Below are positions 44,957 to 56,196 of a DNA stretch of 64,000 bases, one piece after another. The DNA comes from DASVRZ01 sp038230215. Lineage in GTDB: Bacteria; Verrucomicrobiota; Verrucomicrobiia; Chthoniobacterales; DASVRZ01. The stretch lies in assembly GCA_038230215.1 (NCBI GenBank), contig JBBRNR010000003.1, positions 62,001 through 126,000 of the forward strand, in the 5' to 3' direction. Made by a program: the position numbers and the translations under genes. The first letter of the stretch is position 1. Every line of letters begins with the position of its first letter. The notes under the pieces are model-generated. The model saw nothing but the letters and a program-made list of their open reading frames with translations. It made no database searches and was not told the DNA's origin.

Positions 44957-45969
44957 CTTGGGTCTTCTTGGCGGGGCGGGTGGGCTTTGACAAGGCCAAT
45001 TGCAAAATCCGCCCATCGCGAAAGGTTGAGTTCACCAGGGTATGCTTGCACATGGTGCAGTTCCTCCTCCATCTCGCCTTCGAACCCCACCCCGACAATT
45101 TGAGCACCTACCGCAAGGCTATTCCATATCTTGGAGGGAAATACGGCGCGGCGAATGATCGGATCAGCGGCCACCAAATGCACCTCGGAGACTTGCAACG
45201 CGCGCAGCAGTTCAGCCTCCTCTCGAAAAGGGGGACGTGGTCGGATCCAAGTCGGCAGACTTTTGACTCCGGGACCGTCGGCATGGATCAGCAATTCGTA
45301 GCCGTCTTCTACAAGTTGCCGACATTGTTCGGAAAACATCTTTACATCATGACCATACCCGAGGTTTCCCGTATAAAGCGCGGAGCGCATGCGACAAACC
45401 TTTGGCGCATCGACGTCTGGTTTCAGCGTCGGCCAGTTGCGCAAGGTCCGGTAATTCGGAGCATCACCGGGGAGATTGCCCGCGGCCTTCACGACGTAAT
45501 CCCAGCGAGCGAGGTGCATATCCCACCAACTTGACGCCACTTTGCGAAGGTACACTGGGTAATCAGCCATTCCTCTAACCAGTTCTGGATAATAATCTTG
45601 CAGCCAATAAACAGCCACTGCCCCTTGCTTTTGGATGATCCCAGAAAGTCGCAGACTGAACGGTGGCGCCGACGTGACAATCACAACATCCTCTCGCCCA
45701 ACTGACTCTGAAATATAAGCTGCGAACGCCGTATTCAGGGCCAGATATTCTTGAAAGGTCGACAAATGATTGCCGCGTTTTCCTAATTTATGAGGAAGAT
45801 TTCTCCTCGGCACTTGTGGCTCCTTTCTCTTTGCAGTACGGTAGTGACCGGAACCTCCGACGAGACGGACGTCAACACCTCGTCGCTGCAATTCGTCGCC
45901 TAATTGCTCGGAATAAATCGCCGTGGGTGCGCCATCGGGCCAGATATATTGATTAAGAATATGAACCAC
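44953..45969 (-). CDS. Glycosyltransferase (GT4, WbuB-like)
   Basis: A 338-residue GT-B protein. The N-terminus reads VHILNQYIWPDGAPTAIYSEQLGDEL, as in WbuB/GT4 enzymes that build O-antigens. The second domain begins SALYTGNLGYGHDV, and a donor-site block is seen as VFPSKIWNSLAVGAQIVGVG, where the usual Glu-rich motif is partly replaced. The length is slightly short for GT4. It overlaps the FkbM gene downstream by 4 bases and follows a SAM methyltransferase gene. Confidence 0.85.
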   Translation of the reverse strand: MVHILNQYIWPDGAPTAIYSEQLGDELQRRGVDVRLVGGSGHYRTAKRKEPQVPRRNLPHKLGKRGNHLSTFQEYLALNTAFAAYISESVGREDVVIVTSAPPFSLRLSGIIQKQGAVAVYWLQDYYPELVRGMADYPVYLRKVASSWWDMHLARWDYVVKAAGNLPGDAPNYRTLRNWPTLKPDVDAPKVCRMRSALYTGNLGYGHDVKMFSEQCRQLVEDGYELLIHADGPGVKSLPTWIRPRPPFREEAELLRALQVSEVHLVAADPIIRRAVFPSKIWNSLAVGAQIVGVGFEGEMEEELHHVQAYPGELNLSRWADFAIGLVKAHPPRQEDPR

Positions 45970-45988
45970 AACCGTTCCTCAGTCAGAA

Positions 45989-46729
45989 TTATCTATTCAT
46001 TTTCTGAGCAAAAACGTGCAACTCGTGGCACAAGAACCGTGGAGAAATAGATTCGAAGAATTTACCAATCAGCCCCGGCAGATATCCCATGCCCATTAAA
46101 TGCGAAATACCCCGGTGGTAGCGAACCGCGGATGTAAAGCAATATCTTTTTAAAATTCGTTCTGCAGACCACTTGGTATTGCAAGGATACGTTGTGGGAA
46201 ACACGTCTTGCGCCTCGTGAACATCGCCTAACAGCCCGCGCAATTTGTAGTGCAGCTCGAATGGAATCATCGCTGCCCCCAGAGACGAGTAATGAAATCG
46301 GTTCGGGGTGCGGAAACAGAAATACCCGCCCGGCTTCAGCACGCGGTTTATTTCCGTCATCAGCAGGTCGATGTCTGTCACGTGCTCAATGACCCAGTCT
46401 GCATGACAGAGATCAATCGTGCCATCCTCCACAGGGATCAGATAATCAGTCATCTGGCGAAACTCATCGATGTCGAGATTGTCCACCCCTGCACCTGTGG
46501 GATCCACTCCGATCACTTGTCGAACTTTGCCCTTAAAGGTGCAAAGACTTTTGTAAAATGCGGTGCTGCTGCTGAGATGTATGCCCCTGCCACAACCGTA
46601 ATCCAGAACCACGCTGCTTGTATTTAGCAGCGACTGAACTCGTGCATAATATGGCACGCCGCCGTCGTTAAAAGTGAATTTGCCAAAATGTATTTCGGGA
46701 TAAATTCTTTCGGCTACAAAGCTCGTCAT
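45989..46729 (-). CDS. Class I SAM-dependent methyltransferase
   Basis: A 246-residue protein with the SAM loop VVLDYGCGRGIHLSSS. The acidic motif of strand 2 is VIGVDPTGAGVDNL. The motif DLCHADWVIEHVTD corresponds to the post-IV region, and VLKPGGYFCFRTPN is the common LKPGG block. It is a small-molecule or sugar methyltransferase by context. It is coupled to the DPM1-like gene upstream (ATGA at 46726-46729) and 19 bases from the GT4 gene downstream. Confidence 0.9.
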   Translation of the reverse strand: MTSFVAERIYPEIHFGKFTFNDGGVPYYARVQSLLNTSSVVLDYGCGRGIHLSSSTAFYKSLCTFKGKVRQVIGVDPTGAGVDNLDIDEFRQMTDYLIPVEDGTIDLCHADWVIEHVTDIDLLMTEINRVLKPGGYFCFRTPNRFHYSSLGAAMIPFELHYKLRGLLGDVHEAQDVFPTTYPCNTKWSAERILKRYCFTSAVRYHRGISHLMGMGYLPGLIGKFFESISPRFLCHELHVFAQKMNR

Positions 46730-47700
46730 TGAATATGTCTATCCATCTGGATTCTGGGAATCGAGATGGATCTGTTGGCTGGAGCACCAAATTTTCTTAA
46801 CTGAATATGATAAGCCTCCCGATGATGGCGCAGACTCGACTCAAGCAGCAAGCCGGCCAAAAATACCACCGTCGAGAGGCTCACGATACTTGCTGCGAGA
46901 ATGGCCAGAGGTAGTCGCCCAACAAGTCCCGTGGTGCAAAATTCATAAATGGGAAAGGACCCCGCCGCGAATCCGAGTAAAAGCCCGATGCAGGCCATCA
47001 CTCCGAAAAAGCCCAGCGGACGGTAGTCGCGGAAAAGCACCAGCAAGACCCGCAGGATGCGCAGGCCATCACTGAAGGTTTTTAATTTGGAAACAGACCC
47101 TTCCGCCCGGCTGCGGAATGGAACTGGCACCTCGACCATCGAGAAACCTTTGTCGATGGCCTGAATAGTCAGTTCGAGTTCCAACTCGAATCCTCGCGAA
47201 AGAACGGGCACATGCTGATAAAATCGGCGCGAAAATAATCTCAAGCCTGAGAATAAGTCATACGGCTTGTAGCCGAAGACGGTTTTTAGAACTCCCGCGA
47301 AGATGGACATTCCAAATTGATGCATCGGGCGAAACACCTCGCCGCCGATCTGCGCGCTGCGAATTCCCGTGATCATATCAACTGGATGACGGCAGTATTC
47401 GTTAAATAAAATCTCCGCGCCTTCCGCTGGATAACTACCGTCGCCGTCCACCATGATAACAATATCTGTATCGACGAGGGCCAGAGCGGTCGCCACGGCC
47501 GTGGCCTTGCCCCTGCGGCGCTCGGTGATCACCTCGGCACCGGCACGTTGAGCTTCCTCCGACGTGCGATCATCAGAGCCATTATCAACCACCAGAATGC
47601 GGGCAAAAGGAAACGTCTCACGATATTCTGAGACGACGCAGTAGATCCCAAGTTCTTCATTTAGACAAGGGACGAGAATGGTCAGCGACAAGGTATTCAT
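46726..47700 (-). CDS. GT2 polyprenyl-phosphate glycosyltransferase (DPM1-like)
   Basis: A 324-residue protein. The GT2 domain starts TILVPCLNEELGI, has the metal-binding VIMVDGDGSYPA and a conserved block near FSGLRLFSRRFY. Two C-terminal transmembrane segments (FFGVMACIGLLLGFAAGSF and ILAASIVSLSTVVFLAGLLL) anchor it. Enzymes of this type move a sugar to undecaprenyl phosphate to feed GT-C transferases, which fits the GT-C-like gene in the same cluster. ATG 47700 was chosen over 47742. It is the first gene of the minus-strand operon. Confidence 0.9.
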   Translation of the reverse strand: MNTLSLTILVPCLNEELGIYCVVSEYRETFPFARILVVDNGSDDRTSEEAQRAGAEVITERRRGKATAVATALALVDTDIVIMVDGDGSYPAEGAEILFNEYCRHPVDMITGIRSAQIGGEVFRPMHQFGMSIFAGVLKTVFGYKPYDLFSGLRLFSRRFYQHVPVLSRGFELELELTIQAIDKGFSMVEVPVPFRSRAEGSVSKLKTFSDGLRILRVLLVLFRDYRPLGFFGVMACIGLLLGFAAGSFPIYEFCTTGLVGRLPLAILAASIVSLSTVVFLAGLLLESSLRHHREAYHIQLRKFGAPANRSISIPRIQMDRHIQ

Positions 47701-47831
47701 GGTTGGTAATTCCTTATGAACCAGTTTCCGTGCCAACCGCATGGGCCGGAGTTGTATTTTTATAGGCTAAGTTGCTTTTCTTTGTGTTCCTGAAAAGAAG
47801 TGGTCGCTTGTAGTGGCCCGCCCGCTGGTTT

Positions 47832-48683
47832 ATGAATTCTGTCATGTTCACCGAGGATCGCTCAGACGATTATATTCCTCTCACGGTTGTGGGGAAATAC
47901 CCGATTCATGCGACGGAACTGCTCATCCTGATTCATATCGCCAGCATGGTGTGCTTTTCATTGTGGGCCGCGTTTTCAGGTCAGCCGCTAAGGGGCACCT
48001 CACTGGATTATTTCGCGGCTTACAGTCCCGACTTCATCTTGGAAAAACTTCAGGTCTGGAGATTGGTCTCTTACTCGATTCAAAATTATCCATCGCTCGG
48101 ATTTGCGCTCGGAATGCTAATGCTTTGGTGGTTTGGGCGCGAGGTGGAAAAATTTTACGGACGCCGCAATTTTCTCATTTCCTACGCCGTTCTAATTGTC
48201 GCGCCCGCTCTGATCGGATTGCTGCCAATCTTTCATTTTCCGCTGCAAGGTCCTACCGAGGCGCACTTCGCGATCTTCATCATGTTTGCCGCGACCTATC
48301 CTGGAGTTCTGCTGCTTTTTAACATTCAGGCGAAATGGATGGCTTGGGTGTATCTCGCGATTTTTACGCTGTTGAATCTGGCTAATCGCAATCTAAGTGG
48401 ACTTTGGTTGCTCTGGCTGATGGCTTTTCTGGGCTATGGAATGACGCGCTACTTAGGCCGTGGCGAATGGCTGCCGGAGTGTTGGCAGGGACTGTTGCCG
48501 AGCTTCGGAAAATCTCAGTTCACGGTGGTTCGTAACGAGCCAGATGGTGACGATGATCTTGTTTCGTCCATCGATCCGATTCTGGAAAAAATCGCTCGCA
48601 GCGGACTTTCGAGTCTTTCCGCCAAGGAACATGCGGCACTGAAGGCGGCCAGTGGCGAGTTGCAAAAAAAGGGCGGGCGCTAG
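47832..48683 (+). CDS. Rhomboid-like membrane protein lacking the catalytic Ser and His
   Basis: A 283-residue protein with about six transmembrane segments. Rhomboid hallmarks are kept: LQVWRLVSYSI (the WR motif) and WWFGREVEKFYG. The GxSG block is replaced by GPTEAHFAIF, and the late helix lacks the catalytic His (LANRNLSGLWLLW). The C-terminal tail SIDPILEKIARSGLSSLSAKEHAAL resembles the DUF6576-type segment that follows many bacterial rhomboids. It is therefore probably an inactive member, like iRhoms. The gene starts a plus-strand operon with DUF2270 and mazG. Confidence 0.72.
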   Translation: MNSVMFTEDRSDDYIPLTVVGKYPIHATELLILIHIASMVCFSLWAAFSGQPLRGTSLDYFAAYSPDFILEKLQVWRLVSYSIQNYPSLGFALGMLMLWWFGREVEKFYGRRNFLISYAVLIVAPALIGLLPIFHFPLQGPTEAHFAIFIMFAATYPGVLLLFNIQAKWMAWVYLAIFTLLNLANRNLSGLWLLWLMAFLGYGMTRYLGRGEWLPECWQGLLPSFGKSQFTVVRNEPDGDDDLVSSIDPILEKIARSGLSSLSAKEHAALKAASGELQKKGGR

Positions 48684-48693
48684 AGACTTTCCC

Positions 48694-49386
48694 ATGCCCG
48701 AGCCTGATCTGAAAAACCTGACGCCCGATCTCTACAACACGGGCTACGTGACGGCGATGTCCCATTTCTATCGCGGCGAATTGGGCCGGATCATGTCGTG
48801 GCGGCAGCGGCTCGATGTGACGACTAACTGGGCGATCACCTGCACGACGACTTTAATAACAGTGTCGTTTTCGCTGCCGTCGCTCCCGCACATCATTTAC
48901 TTTTTTAACATCGTCATCGTCTGGATGATGCTCTGGATCGAGGCGCGTCGGTATCGGTTTTATGATGCATTTCGCGCCCGTGTGCGGATGCTGGAGTCCC
49001 ATTTTCTCGTGCCAATGCTGCTGCAAAACCAGCGTTTGCTGGAAGGTGAATGGCGCAAGCTGGTCTGCGAGGATCTTATTCTGCCGTCGTTCAAAATAAC
49101 GGTTCTGGAAGCCGTCGGCCGACGCATGAAGCGGAATTACATCTTCCTTTTTGCAATCATTCTCGTGGCTTGGCTCACGAAAATTTTCATTCACGCCGAC
49201 CCGAAAATTAACAACTTCCATGACTTCTATCATGCCCTTGGCGTCGCCCACATTCCGAGCTGGCTGGTCGCGGGATTGTTTGTCACGACTTACACAGCGG
49301 TCATCGGCATCACCATTTACATAGCCAAGAACAGCTCCGGCGAGGTCAACGAATTTGGCGGCAACCGCCCGATGTGGAGAATATGA
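48694..49386 (+). CDS. DUF2270 membrane protein
   Basis: A 230-residue protein with about four transmembrane segments in two pairs (NWAITCTTTLITVSFSLPSL and IIYFFNIVIVWMMLWIEA; then FLFAIILVAWLTKIFIHA and VAGLFVTTYTAVIGITIYIA). The N-terminus HFYRGELGRIMSWRQRLD and the block EARRYRFYDAFRARVRMLE are typical of DUF2270. The function is unknown. It lies between the rhomboid-like gene and mazG, and its stop overlaps the mazG start (ATGA at 49383-49386). Confidence 0.82.
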   Translation: MPEPDLKNLTPDLYNTGYVTAMSHFYRGELGRIMSWRQRLDVTTNWAITCTTTLITVSFSLPSLPHIIYFFNIVIVWMMLWIEARRYRFYDAFRARVRMLESHFLVPMLLQNQRLLEGEWRKLVCEDLILPSFKITVLEAVGRRMKRNYIFLFAIILVAWLTKIFIHADPKINNFHDFYHALGVAHIPSWLVAGLFVTTYTAVIGITIYIAKNSSGEVNEFGGNRPMWRI

Positions 49387-50177
49387 TGGGCTCTGGCGAC
49401 ATCGGTCACCTTCGTGAGATCGTGGCCCGGCTTCGCTCACCCGACGGCTGTCCGTGGGACAAGGAGCAGACCTCGGCTTCCTTGATGCCGAGTTTTGTGG
49501 AGGAGCTTTACGAGGTGATCGACACGATCTACCGGCAGGATCACAACCATCTGCGCGAGGAGTTGGGCGATCTGCTGCTGCACATCGTCATGCAAGCCGA
49601 GATCGCCAGCGAGTCGGAGCACTTCAATTTCGACGATGTGCTGCGAGAGATTTGCGATAAACTAATCCGGCGTCATCCACATGTTTTTGGCGACTCGCGG
49701 GCCCACGACACGGCGTCCGTACTCAAGCAATGGGATGAAATCAAGCTGGCGGAAAAAGGCGGCGTGGCGGAAAAAAAATCCCTGCTCTCGGACGTGCCGA
49801 CGTCGTTTCCGGCTTTGCTGCGCGCCGCAAAATTGCAGCACAAGGCGGCCAAAGTTGGCTTCGACTGGCCGGACGCCGAACCGGTTTTCGCCAAGATAAA
49901 CGAGGAGATCGCCGAGGTGCGCGAAGCCGTCGCAGATAACAATCCAAGTCGGATCGAGGACGAGCTGGGCGATGTTCTTTTCTCGGTCGTGAATCTGGCG
50001 CGCAAGCTGAAGATCGACCCCGAACTCGCCCTTCAGCGGGCCTCGAACAAATTCACGGCACGTTTTACCCAAATAGAAACGCTAGCCGGGGATCGCCAAC
50101 TCGATCTGAAATCGCTCACGCTCGAACAGCTCGACGCCCTCTGGGACGAGGCGAAAATGGCCCTCGCGTCATTTTAG
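49383..50177 (+). CDS. mazG: Nucleoside triphosphate pyrophosphohydrolase MazG
   Basis: A 264-residue all-alpha NTP pyrophosphatase with two MazG repeats. The first has LRSPDGCPWDKEQT and the metal-binding EELYEVIDTI / EELGDLLLHIV. The second has EEIAEVREAV and EDELGDVLFSVVNLARKL. The full two-domain length matches E. coli MazG, which removes abnormal NTPs. ATG 49383 was chosen because it makes the 4-base overlap with the DUF2270 stop; a GTG at 49374 is possible. Confidence 0.95.
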   Translation: MMGSGDIGHLREIVARLRSPDGCPWDKEQTSASLMPSFVEELYEVIDTIYRQDHNHLREELGDLLLHIVMQAEIASESEHFNFDDVLREICDKLIRRHPHVFGDSRAHDTASVLKQWDEIKLAEKGGVAEKKSLLSDVPTSFPALLRAAKLQHKAAKVGFDWPDAEPVFAKINEEIAEVREAVADNNPSRIEDELGDVLFSVVNLARKLKIDPELALQRASNKFTARFTQIETLAGDRQLDLKSLTLEQLDALWDEAKMALASF

Positions 50178-50217
50178 CTTTGAAATCGGGAGGCACTCCT
50201 CTTACCCTCCGCGCCTC

Positions 50218-50631
50218 ATGCAAACGACTCTCATTCTACTCAAACCCGACTGCGTCAAAGGCGGCCACATTGGCGAAGTCATCGGCCGCTTCGAGCGCGC
50301 TGGTTTTCAAATCGCCGGCTGCAAAATGCTTTTCGCCACCGACGCCCTGCTCAACGAACATTACGCGCACATCGCGGCGAAACCTTTTTTTCCCGAAGTT
50401 GTCACCTTCATGCAATCAAGCCCCGTGATCGCGCTGGCCATTCGCGGTGACAATGTCGTGGAAAAAGTCCGCGACCTGCTCGGCCCGACCGATTCCAAAA
50501 AAGCCGCTCCCGGCACAATTCGCGGCGACCTTGGTCGAGATGTAATGATCAATGTCGTGCACGCATCCGATTCCTTGGAGAATGCTGCAATCGAGCTGAA
50601 AAGGTTCTTCCTCGACTCGGAACTTTTTTGA
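50218..50631 (+). CDS. ndk: Nucleoside diphosphate kinase
   Basis: A 137-residue protein. The start is TLILLKPDCVKGGHIGEVIGRFE, and the phosphorylated His is in NVVHASDSLENA. The Gly-rich segment AAPGTIRGDLG is also present. NDK equalises nucleoside triphosphate pools. The length is typical of the bacterial enzyme. It follows mazG by 40 bases, so both nucleotide-pool genes may be co-transcribed. Confidence 0.96.
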   Translation: MQTTLILLKPDCVKGGHIGEVIGRFERAGFQIAGCKMLFATDALLNEHYAHIAAKPFFPEVVTFMQSSPVIALAIRGDNVVEKVRDLLGPTDSKKAAPGTIRGDLGRDVMINVVHASDSLENAAIELKRFFLDSELF

Positions 50632-50665
50632 TACCACAGACGACGGTGAGTCTAATGTCACTCCA

Positions 50666-51502
50666 ATGATTTCTCCATCCGCCCTCCGTCTAAAACTCAC
50701 TTTCGCCCTCCTCGCGACGGTATTACCTGTCTGCGCCACATCGATCACCGGTGGTGGTGAGACGGTGGAAACCACTCCGACTCCACCGCCGGGTTTCGCC
50801 AAATCGCAGGAAACTCCCGATGCGACTCCGAAGGAATCCAGCGAGAGAATGCCTGCGGTGGAGTTGCCCCAAGCGCGCAACAACCCGGCTCCTAAATCAC
50901 AGTCGGTGGACGAGTTTAAGGCGGTGCTGCAACAAGCCCGGAAGGACTTTCGCGAGAAAAACTACGACGATGCGCTGGAGAAAGTACGCAAAGCTGAGTT
51001 ACTCAAGCCCGACCAGCCCGACGCGCTCAATTTCCGCGGTGCAATTTACGCAGAAACTGGCCGCTATGCGGAGGCGGTCAAGCTTTACGAAAAAGCACTC
51101 TCGTTGCAGCCGAGCAGCTTTTGGCCTGCTTACAACATTGGCGAGGTCGATTTCATCCAGAAGAAATATTCCGAGGCGCGGGCACATTTCCAAAAAATGT
51201 TGGAAAAATCTCCCAAAAACGAATTACTGCGTTTCAAAATCGTCCTGACCTATCTACTGGAAAAGAACGATGCTGCCGCGAAGGCGGAGTTGGATCGATT
51301 TCCCTTTCCGAGCGAAACTGCTGCCCGCGAGTTTGCCATGGCAGCCTGGGAGTTTGCTCACAGTCATCCCGAAAAAGGCAATGAATGGATCGAGTCTGGC
51401 GTGCGCATTTTCGGCTGGAGCCGGACGGATTTCGTCTATCAGACTCTGGCCGATCTCAACTGGGTGCCGACTCCGCGTCCCACTCCGACGCCACCGCATT
51501 AG
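50666..51502 (+). CDS. Secreted TPR-repeat protein
   Basis: A 278-residue protein with a signal peptide (LTFALLATVLPVCAT), a Pro/Thr-rich linker to about residue 85, and three to four tetratricopeptide repeats (REKNYDDALEKVRKAELLKPDQPD, then GRYAEAVKLYEKALSLQPSS and KYSEARAHFQKMLEKSPKN). It ends in a Pro/Thr tail (TPRPTPTPPH). Such proteins scaffold envelope complexes; the partner is unknown. Its stop overlaps that of the ATP-grasp gene on the other strand. Confidence 0.8.
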   Translation: MISPSALRLKLTFALLATVLPVCATSITGGGETVETTPTPPPGFAKSQETPDATPKESSERMPAVELPQARNNPAPKSQSVDEFKAVLQQARKDFREKNYDDALEKVRKAELLKPDQPDALNFRGAIYAETGRYAEAVKLYEKALSLQPSSFWPAYNIGEVDFIQKKYSEARAHFQKMLEKSPKNELLRFKIVLTYLLEKNDAAAKAELDRFPFPSETAAREFAMAAWEFAHSHPEKGNEWIESGVRIFGWSRTDFVYQTLADLNWVPTPRPTPTPPH

Positions 51503-52353
51503 GCGGCGTGTCGGATGATGCAGGAAAGTGCCGCCCGCAGATCCGAAATATTCTCTTCCGAGATGAGGGAGCCGCCGAGTCGCGGGTTGATCTCAAAGAT
51601 GATGATTTTCCCATCAGGGCCGAAAGTGTAATCTACGTTGCAGGGTCCAGAGAAGGCAAGCGGCTTCAAAAAAGCCTCGACGATTTCGATCAAAGCCACG
51701 GGCGCACGCGCGCGCCGGAAGGTGCCATCGACCACAGGCCCACGAATGATCGCGTCCTTGCGACGGGCAAAGAAATAGACGCAGTGCCAGAGAACACACC
51801 CGTTCTTGCAGACGCAATGTGCGACATATTCGCCCTCGTGCTCAACCAGCTTTTGGAGGATATGAGGTTTCCCGGCAAAAAGAGACCGGGCCAGACACTC
51901 GCGGGCGTGCGCCGCCGAGGAAACAAATTCCACTCCCCGTCCGGCGTTCAAGTCGGTGCGTTTGATTACGCAAGGAAACTGCGCCGTATCCAGTGAGTCA
52001 AAGTTAGTCGGGCAGTGCCGGGTCAGATGCTGCTGCTCGGCATAGTGGGCAAAAGCGGATTTATCGCGGAGGGTCCGCAGAGCCAAATCATTGGGGGCCA
52101 GTGAAGGCCAATCCATCGGACGCCGCTCGATGTGATTTTCCATGAGTGGGATGACGACGGTTTTTTGCCAGCGACTTTTGGCCGGAGGCACCGAGCCATT
52201 CTTGTCCACATGCAACACCTCGCGCACACCCGCCACACCGCTCCAGAGAGGGGCGAGCGGAGCCAAAGCTGTCATCCAATTCGGACTATGCAGACCGAAA
52301 ATGACCGCCCGGACATTGCGGCTTGCCAAAAAATCACCCAACCAATGGGGCAT
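51499..52353 (-). CDS. ATP-grasp domain protein
   Basis: A 284-residue protein. An N-terminal domain of about 90 residues is followed by an ATP-grasp domain with the Lys-rich VIKRTDLNAGRGVEFV loop. The metal-binding end is IIFEINPRLGGSLIS (Glu and Asn in place). The hydrophobic KPHILQKLVEHEGEYV region contributes to the nucleotide pocket. ATP-grasp enzymes join a carboxylate to an amine or thiol. The substrate is not evident. The gene starts 12 bases after the hppA stop on the same strand. Confidence 0.8.
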   Translation of the reverse strand: MPHWLGDFLASRNVRAVIFGLHSPNWMTALAPLAPLWSGVAGVREVLHVDKNGSVPPAKSRWQKTVVIPLMENHIERRPMDWPSLAPNDLALRTLRDKSAFAHYAEQQHLTRHCPTNFDSLDTAQFPCVIKRTDLNAGRGVEFVSSAAHARECLARSLFAGKPHILQKLVEHEGEYVAHCVCKNGCVLWHCVYFFARRKDAIIRGPVVDGTFRRARAPVALIEIVEAFLKPLAFSGPCNVDYTFGPDGKIIIFEINPRLGGSLISEENISDLRAALSCIIRHAA

Positions 52354-52365
52354 GATGCCGGGCGA

Positions 52366-54486
<2,121 letters not shown>

Positions 54487-54662
54487 GAGGGTTAAATTTT
54501 TGGGATGAGGAGAACGCACAGATTAATCAATCCGGAACGCCTGTAAACGGAAAAGACCGGAGTTTCATGCCACTGGAAGTCAGGTTTTCCTCGAACCGCA
54601 CGGGCTGCGGATGAATCCGGGATGGACGGCATTGCGGAGGTTCTTATACTGCCATTTCCAAC

Positions 54663-55394
54663 ATGGAAACGGATTACAAAGTAAAACTCGAAGTATTTGA
54701 GGGTCCCCTCGACCTCCTACTTTACCTCGTGAAACAAGACGAGATCGACATTTACGAAATCTCGATTGAGCGCATCACGAAGCAATACCTGGCCTATCTC
54801 GACGCGTTCAAAATGCTCGACCTCGATGTCGCCGGGGAGTTTCTCGTGATGGCGGCGAACCTCATTTATCTGAAAAGTCGCAGTCTGCTGCCGGTCGCGG
54901 TGCAGCCGCCGGAAGACGACGCCGAGGAGGATGATCCGCGCTGGGATTTGATCCGACAACTCATCGAATACAAGAAATTCAAGGACGCCGCGTCGCATCT
55001 CCAACTGCGGGAATTGAATCAGGAAAACCTGATCGCGCGTAGTCCAGAGACGCCAGATTTTGACAAAGAATCTCCTCTCCTGACCAGCGAAGTCGGCATT
55101 TTTGATCTCATCAACGCCTTCCAAAAAATCCTCAAGCGCCTCGACAAGCAGGAGGATTTGCGTGAGATCTTTGAGGAAAACTTCAGCGTCTCCGACAAGA
55201 TCAACCACATCCAGCGCGTCGTATTACGCGGGAGTTCCATTCGATTCACGGAGCTGTTTGCCAATGCCGCCTCGCGCACCGAGGTAGTCGTCACATTTCT
55301 TGCGCTGCTCGAGCTGATCCGCATGAAACGTCTGCGCATCGTGCAGATCGACCCCTTTTCCGAGATCGAAATCCACGGCATTTACCCCTCTTAA
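54663..55394 (+). CDS. scpA: Segregation and condensation protein A
   Basis: A 243-residue kleisin that links the SMC heads. The family opening is YKVKLEVFEGPLDLLLYLVKQDEIDIYEI, the sign of ScpA. The C-terminal winged-helix part (VTFLALLELIRMKRLRIVQ) completes the protein. The partner scpB is not in this window. Its stop overlaps that of the HAD hydrolase on the other strand (TTAA). Confidence 0.95.
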   Translation: METDYKVKLEVFEGPLDLLLYLVKQDEIDIYEISIERITKQYLAYLDAFKMLDLDVAGEFLVMAANLIYLKSRSLLPVAVQPPEDDAEEDDPRWDLIRQLIEYKKFKDAASHLQLRELNQENLIARSPETPDFDKESPLLTSEVGIFDLINAFQKILKRLDKQEDLREIFEENFSVSDKINHIQRVVLRGSSIRFTELFANAASRTEVVVTFLALLELIRMKRLRIVQIDPFSEIEIHGIYPS

Positions 55395-56014
55395 TTTTCC
55401 CCAATAACGGCGGGCGAAAACGGAAGCAGCGTCGCGATCTCAGCGATGACTGTGCCGTGGTCGCGCACATCGTAATGGAACCCGCGGAACCCTACTTCGC
55501 GGGCCGATTTGACGTTGGATAATAGGTCGTCGATGAAACCGGTGTGCTCCGGGACGATGTTGAATCGCCGGGCTGCGAGCTGGAAAATCTCCGGGTCGGG
55601 CTTGGCCATGCGGACCTCGTGGGAATAAATACCGTCTTCGAAATTCTGGAAGACGGGATACGTTTCGAGAATGTGTTCCAAGTGGATCGCGCTGGTGTTC
55701 GAGAGCAAATATAGCGGGAGCTTGCCCCGGACTGACTCGACGAAATCCACCATTGGCTGGTTGATCGTAAAGATGTCTTTCCAGATGTCGGAAAAATCCC
55801 TCGGAGTGCCGCGGAAATGCAGGGCTTGGACCACGCCATTTTCAAATGTTTCGCGACTTATCGCTCCCGATTCGCAAAGATCTTTCAGCCGCTCCACCTC
55901 GGCCATCGAAGCGACATCGAAACCGTCGCTCAGGCGGTCAAGTTTTTCATAGGCGACACGAAAATCGAATTCCAATAGAACGTTTCCAATGTCGAATATA
56001 AGGGCCTGCAGCAT
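55391..56014 (-). CDS. HAD-superfamily hydrolase
   Basis: A 207-residue protein. Motif I is ALIFDIGNVLLEFD, in which the first nucleophile Asp is kept but Gly-Asn replaces the usual Asp-Gly-Thr, as in the HAD-IA branch (YihX-like phosphatases). Motif II is LLSNTSAIHLEH, motif III has AKPDPEIFQLA, and motif IV is GFIDDLLSNV. Substrate is probably a small phosphate ester. ATG 56014 was chosen since motif I follows at once. Confidence 0.9.
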   Translation of the reverse strand: MLQALIFDIGNVLLEFDFRVAYEKLDRLSDGFDVASMAEVERLKDLCESGAISRETFENGVVQALHFRGTPRDFSDIWKDIFTINQPMVDFVESVRGKLPLYLLSNTSAIHLEHILETYPVFQNFEDGIYSHEVRMAKPDPEIFQLAARRFNIVPEHTGFIDDLLSNVKSAREVGFRGFHYDVRDHGTVIAEIATLLPFSPAVIGEN

Positions 56015-56196
56015 TTGCAGTGATCGTGTAACGAAAAATTTCGCGACTGTCGAGAGTTGGTTGAAACCCATTTCGGGCAACCCTCCAGTCTCCAACCGAA
56101 TTTCGTCTCTGCTGATGCTCCTTTGGAAATGTCGGACGCGTCATTTATCTGCCAGTGAATGGCATGAAACTCGTCCGGCGACGGCCTGATTCGAGT

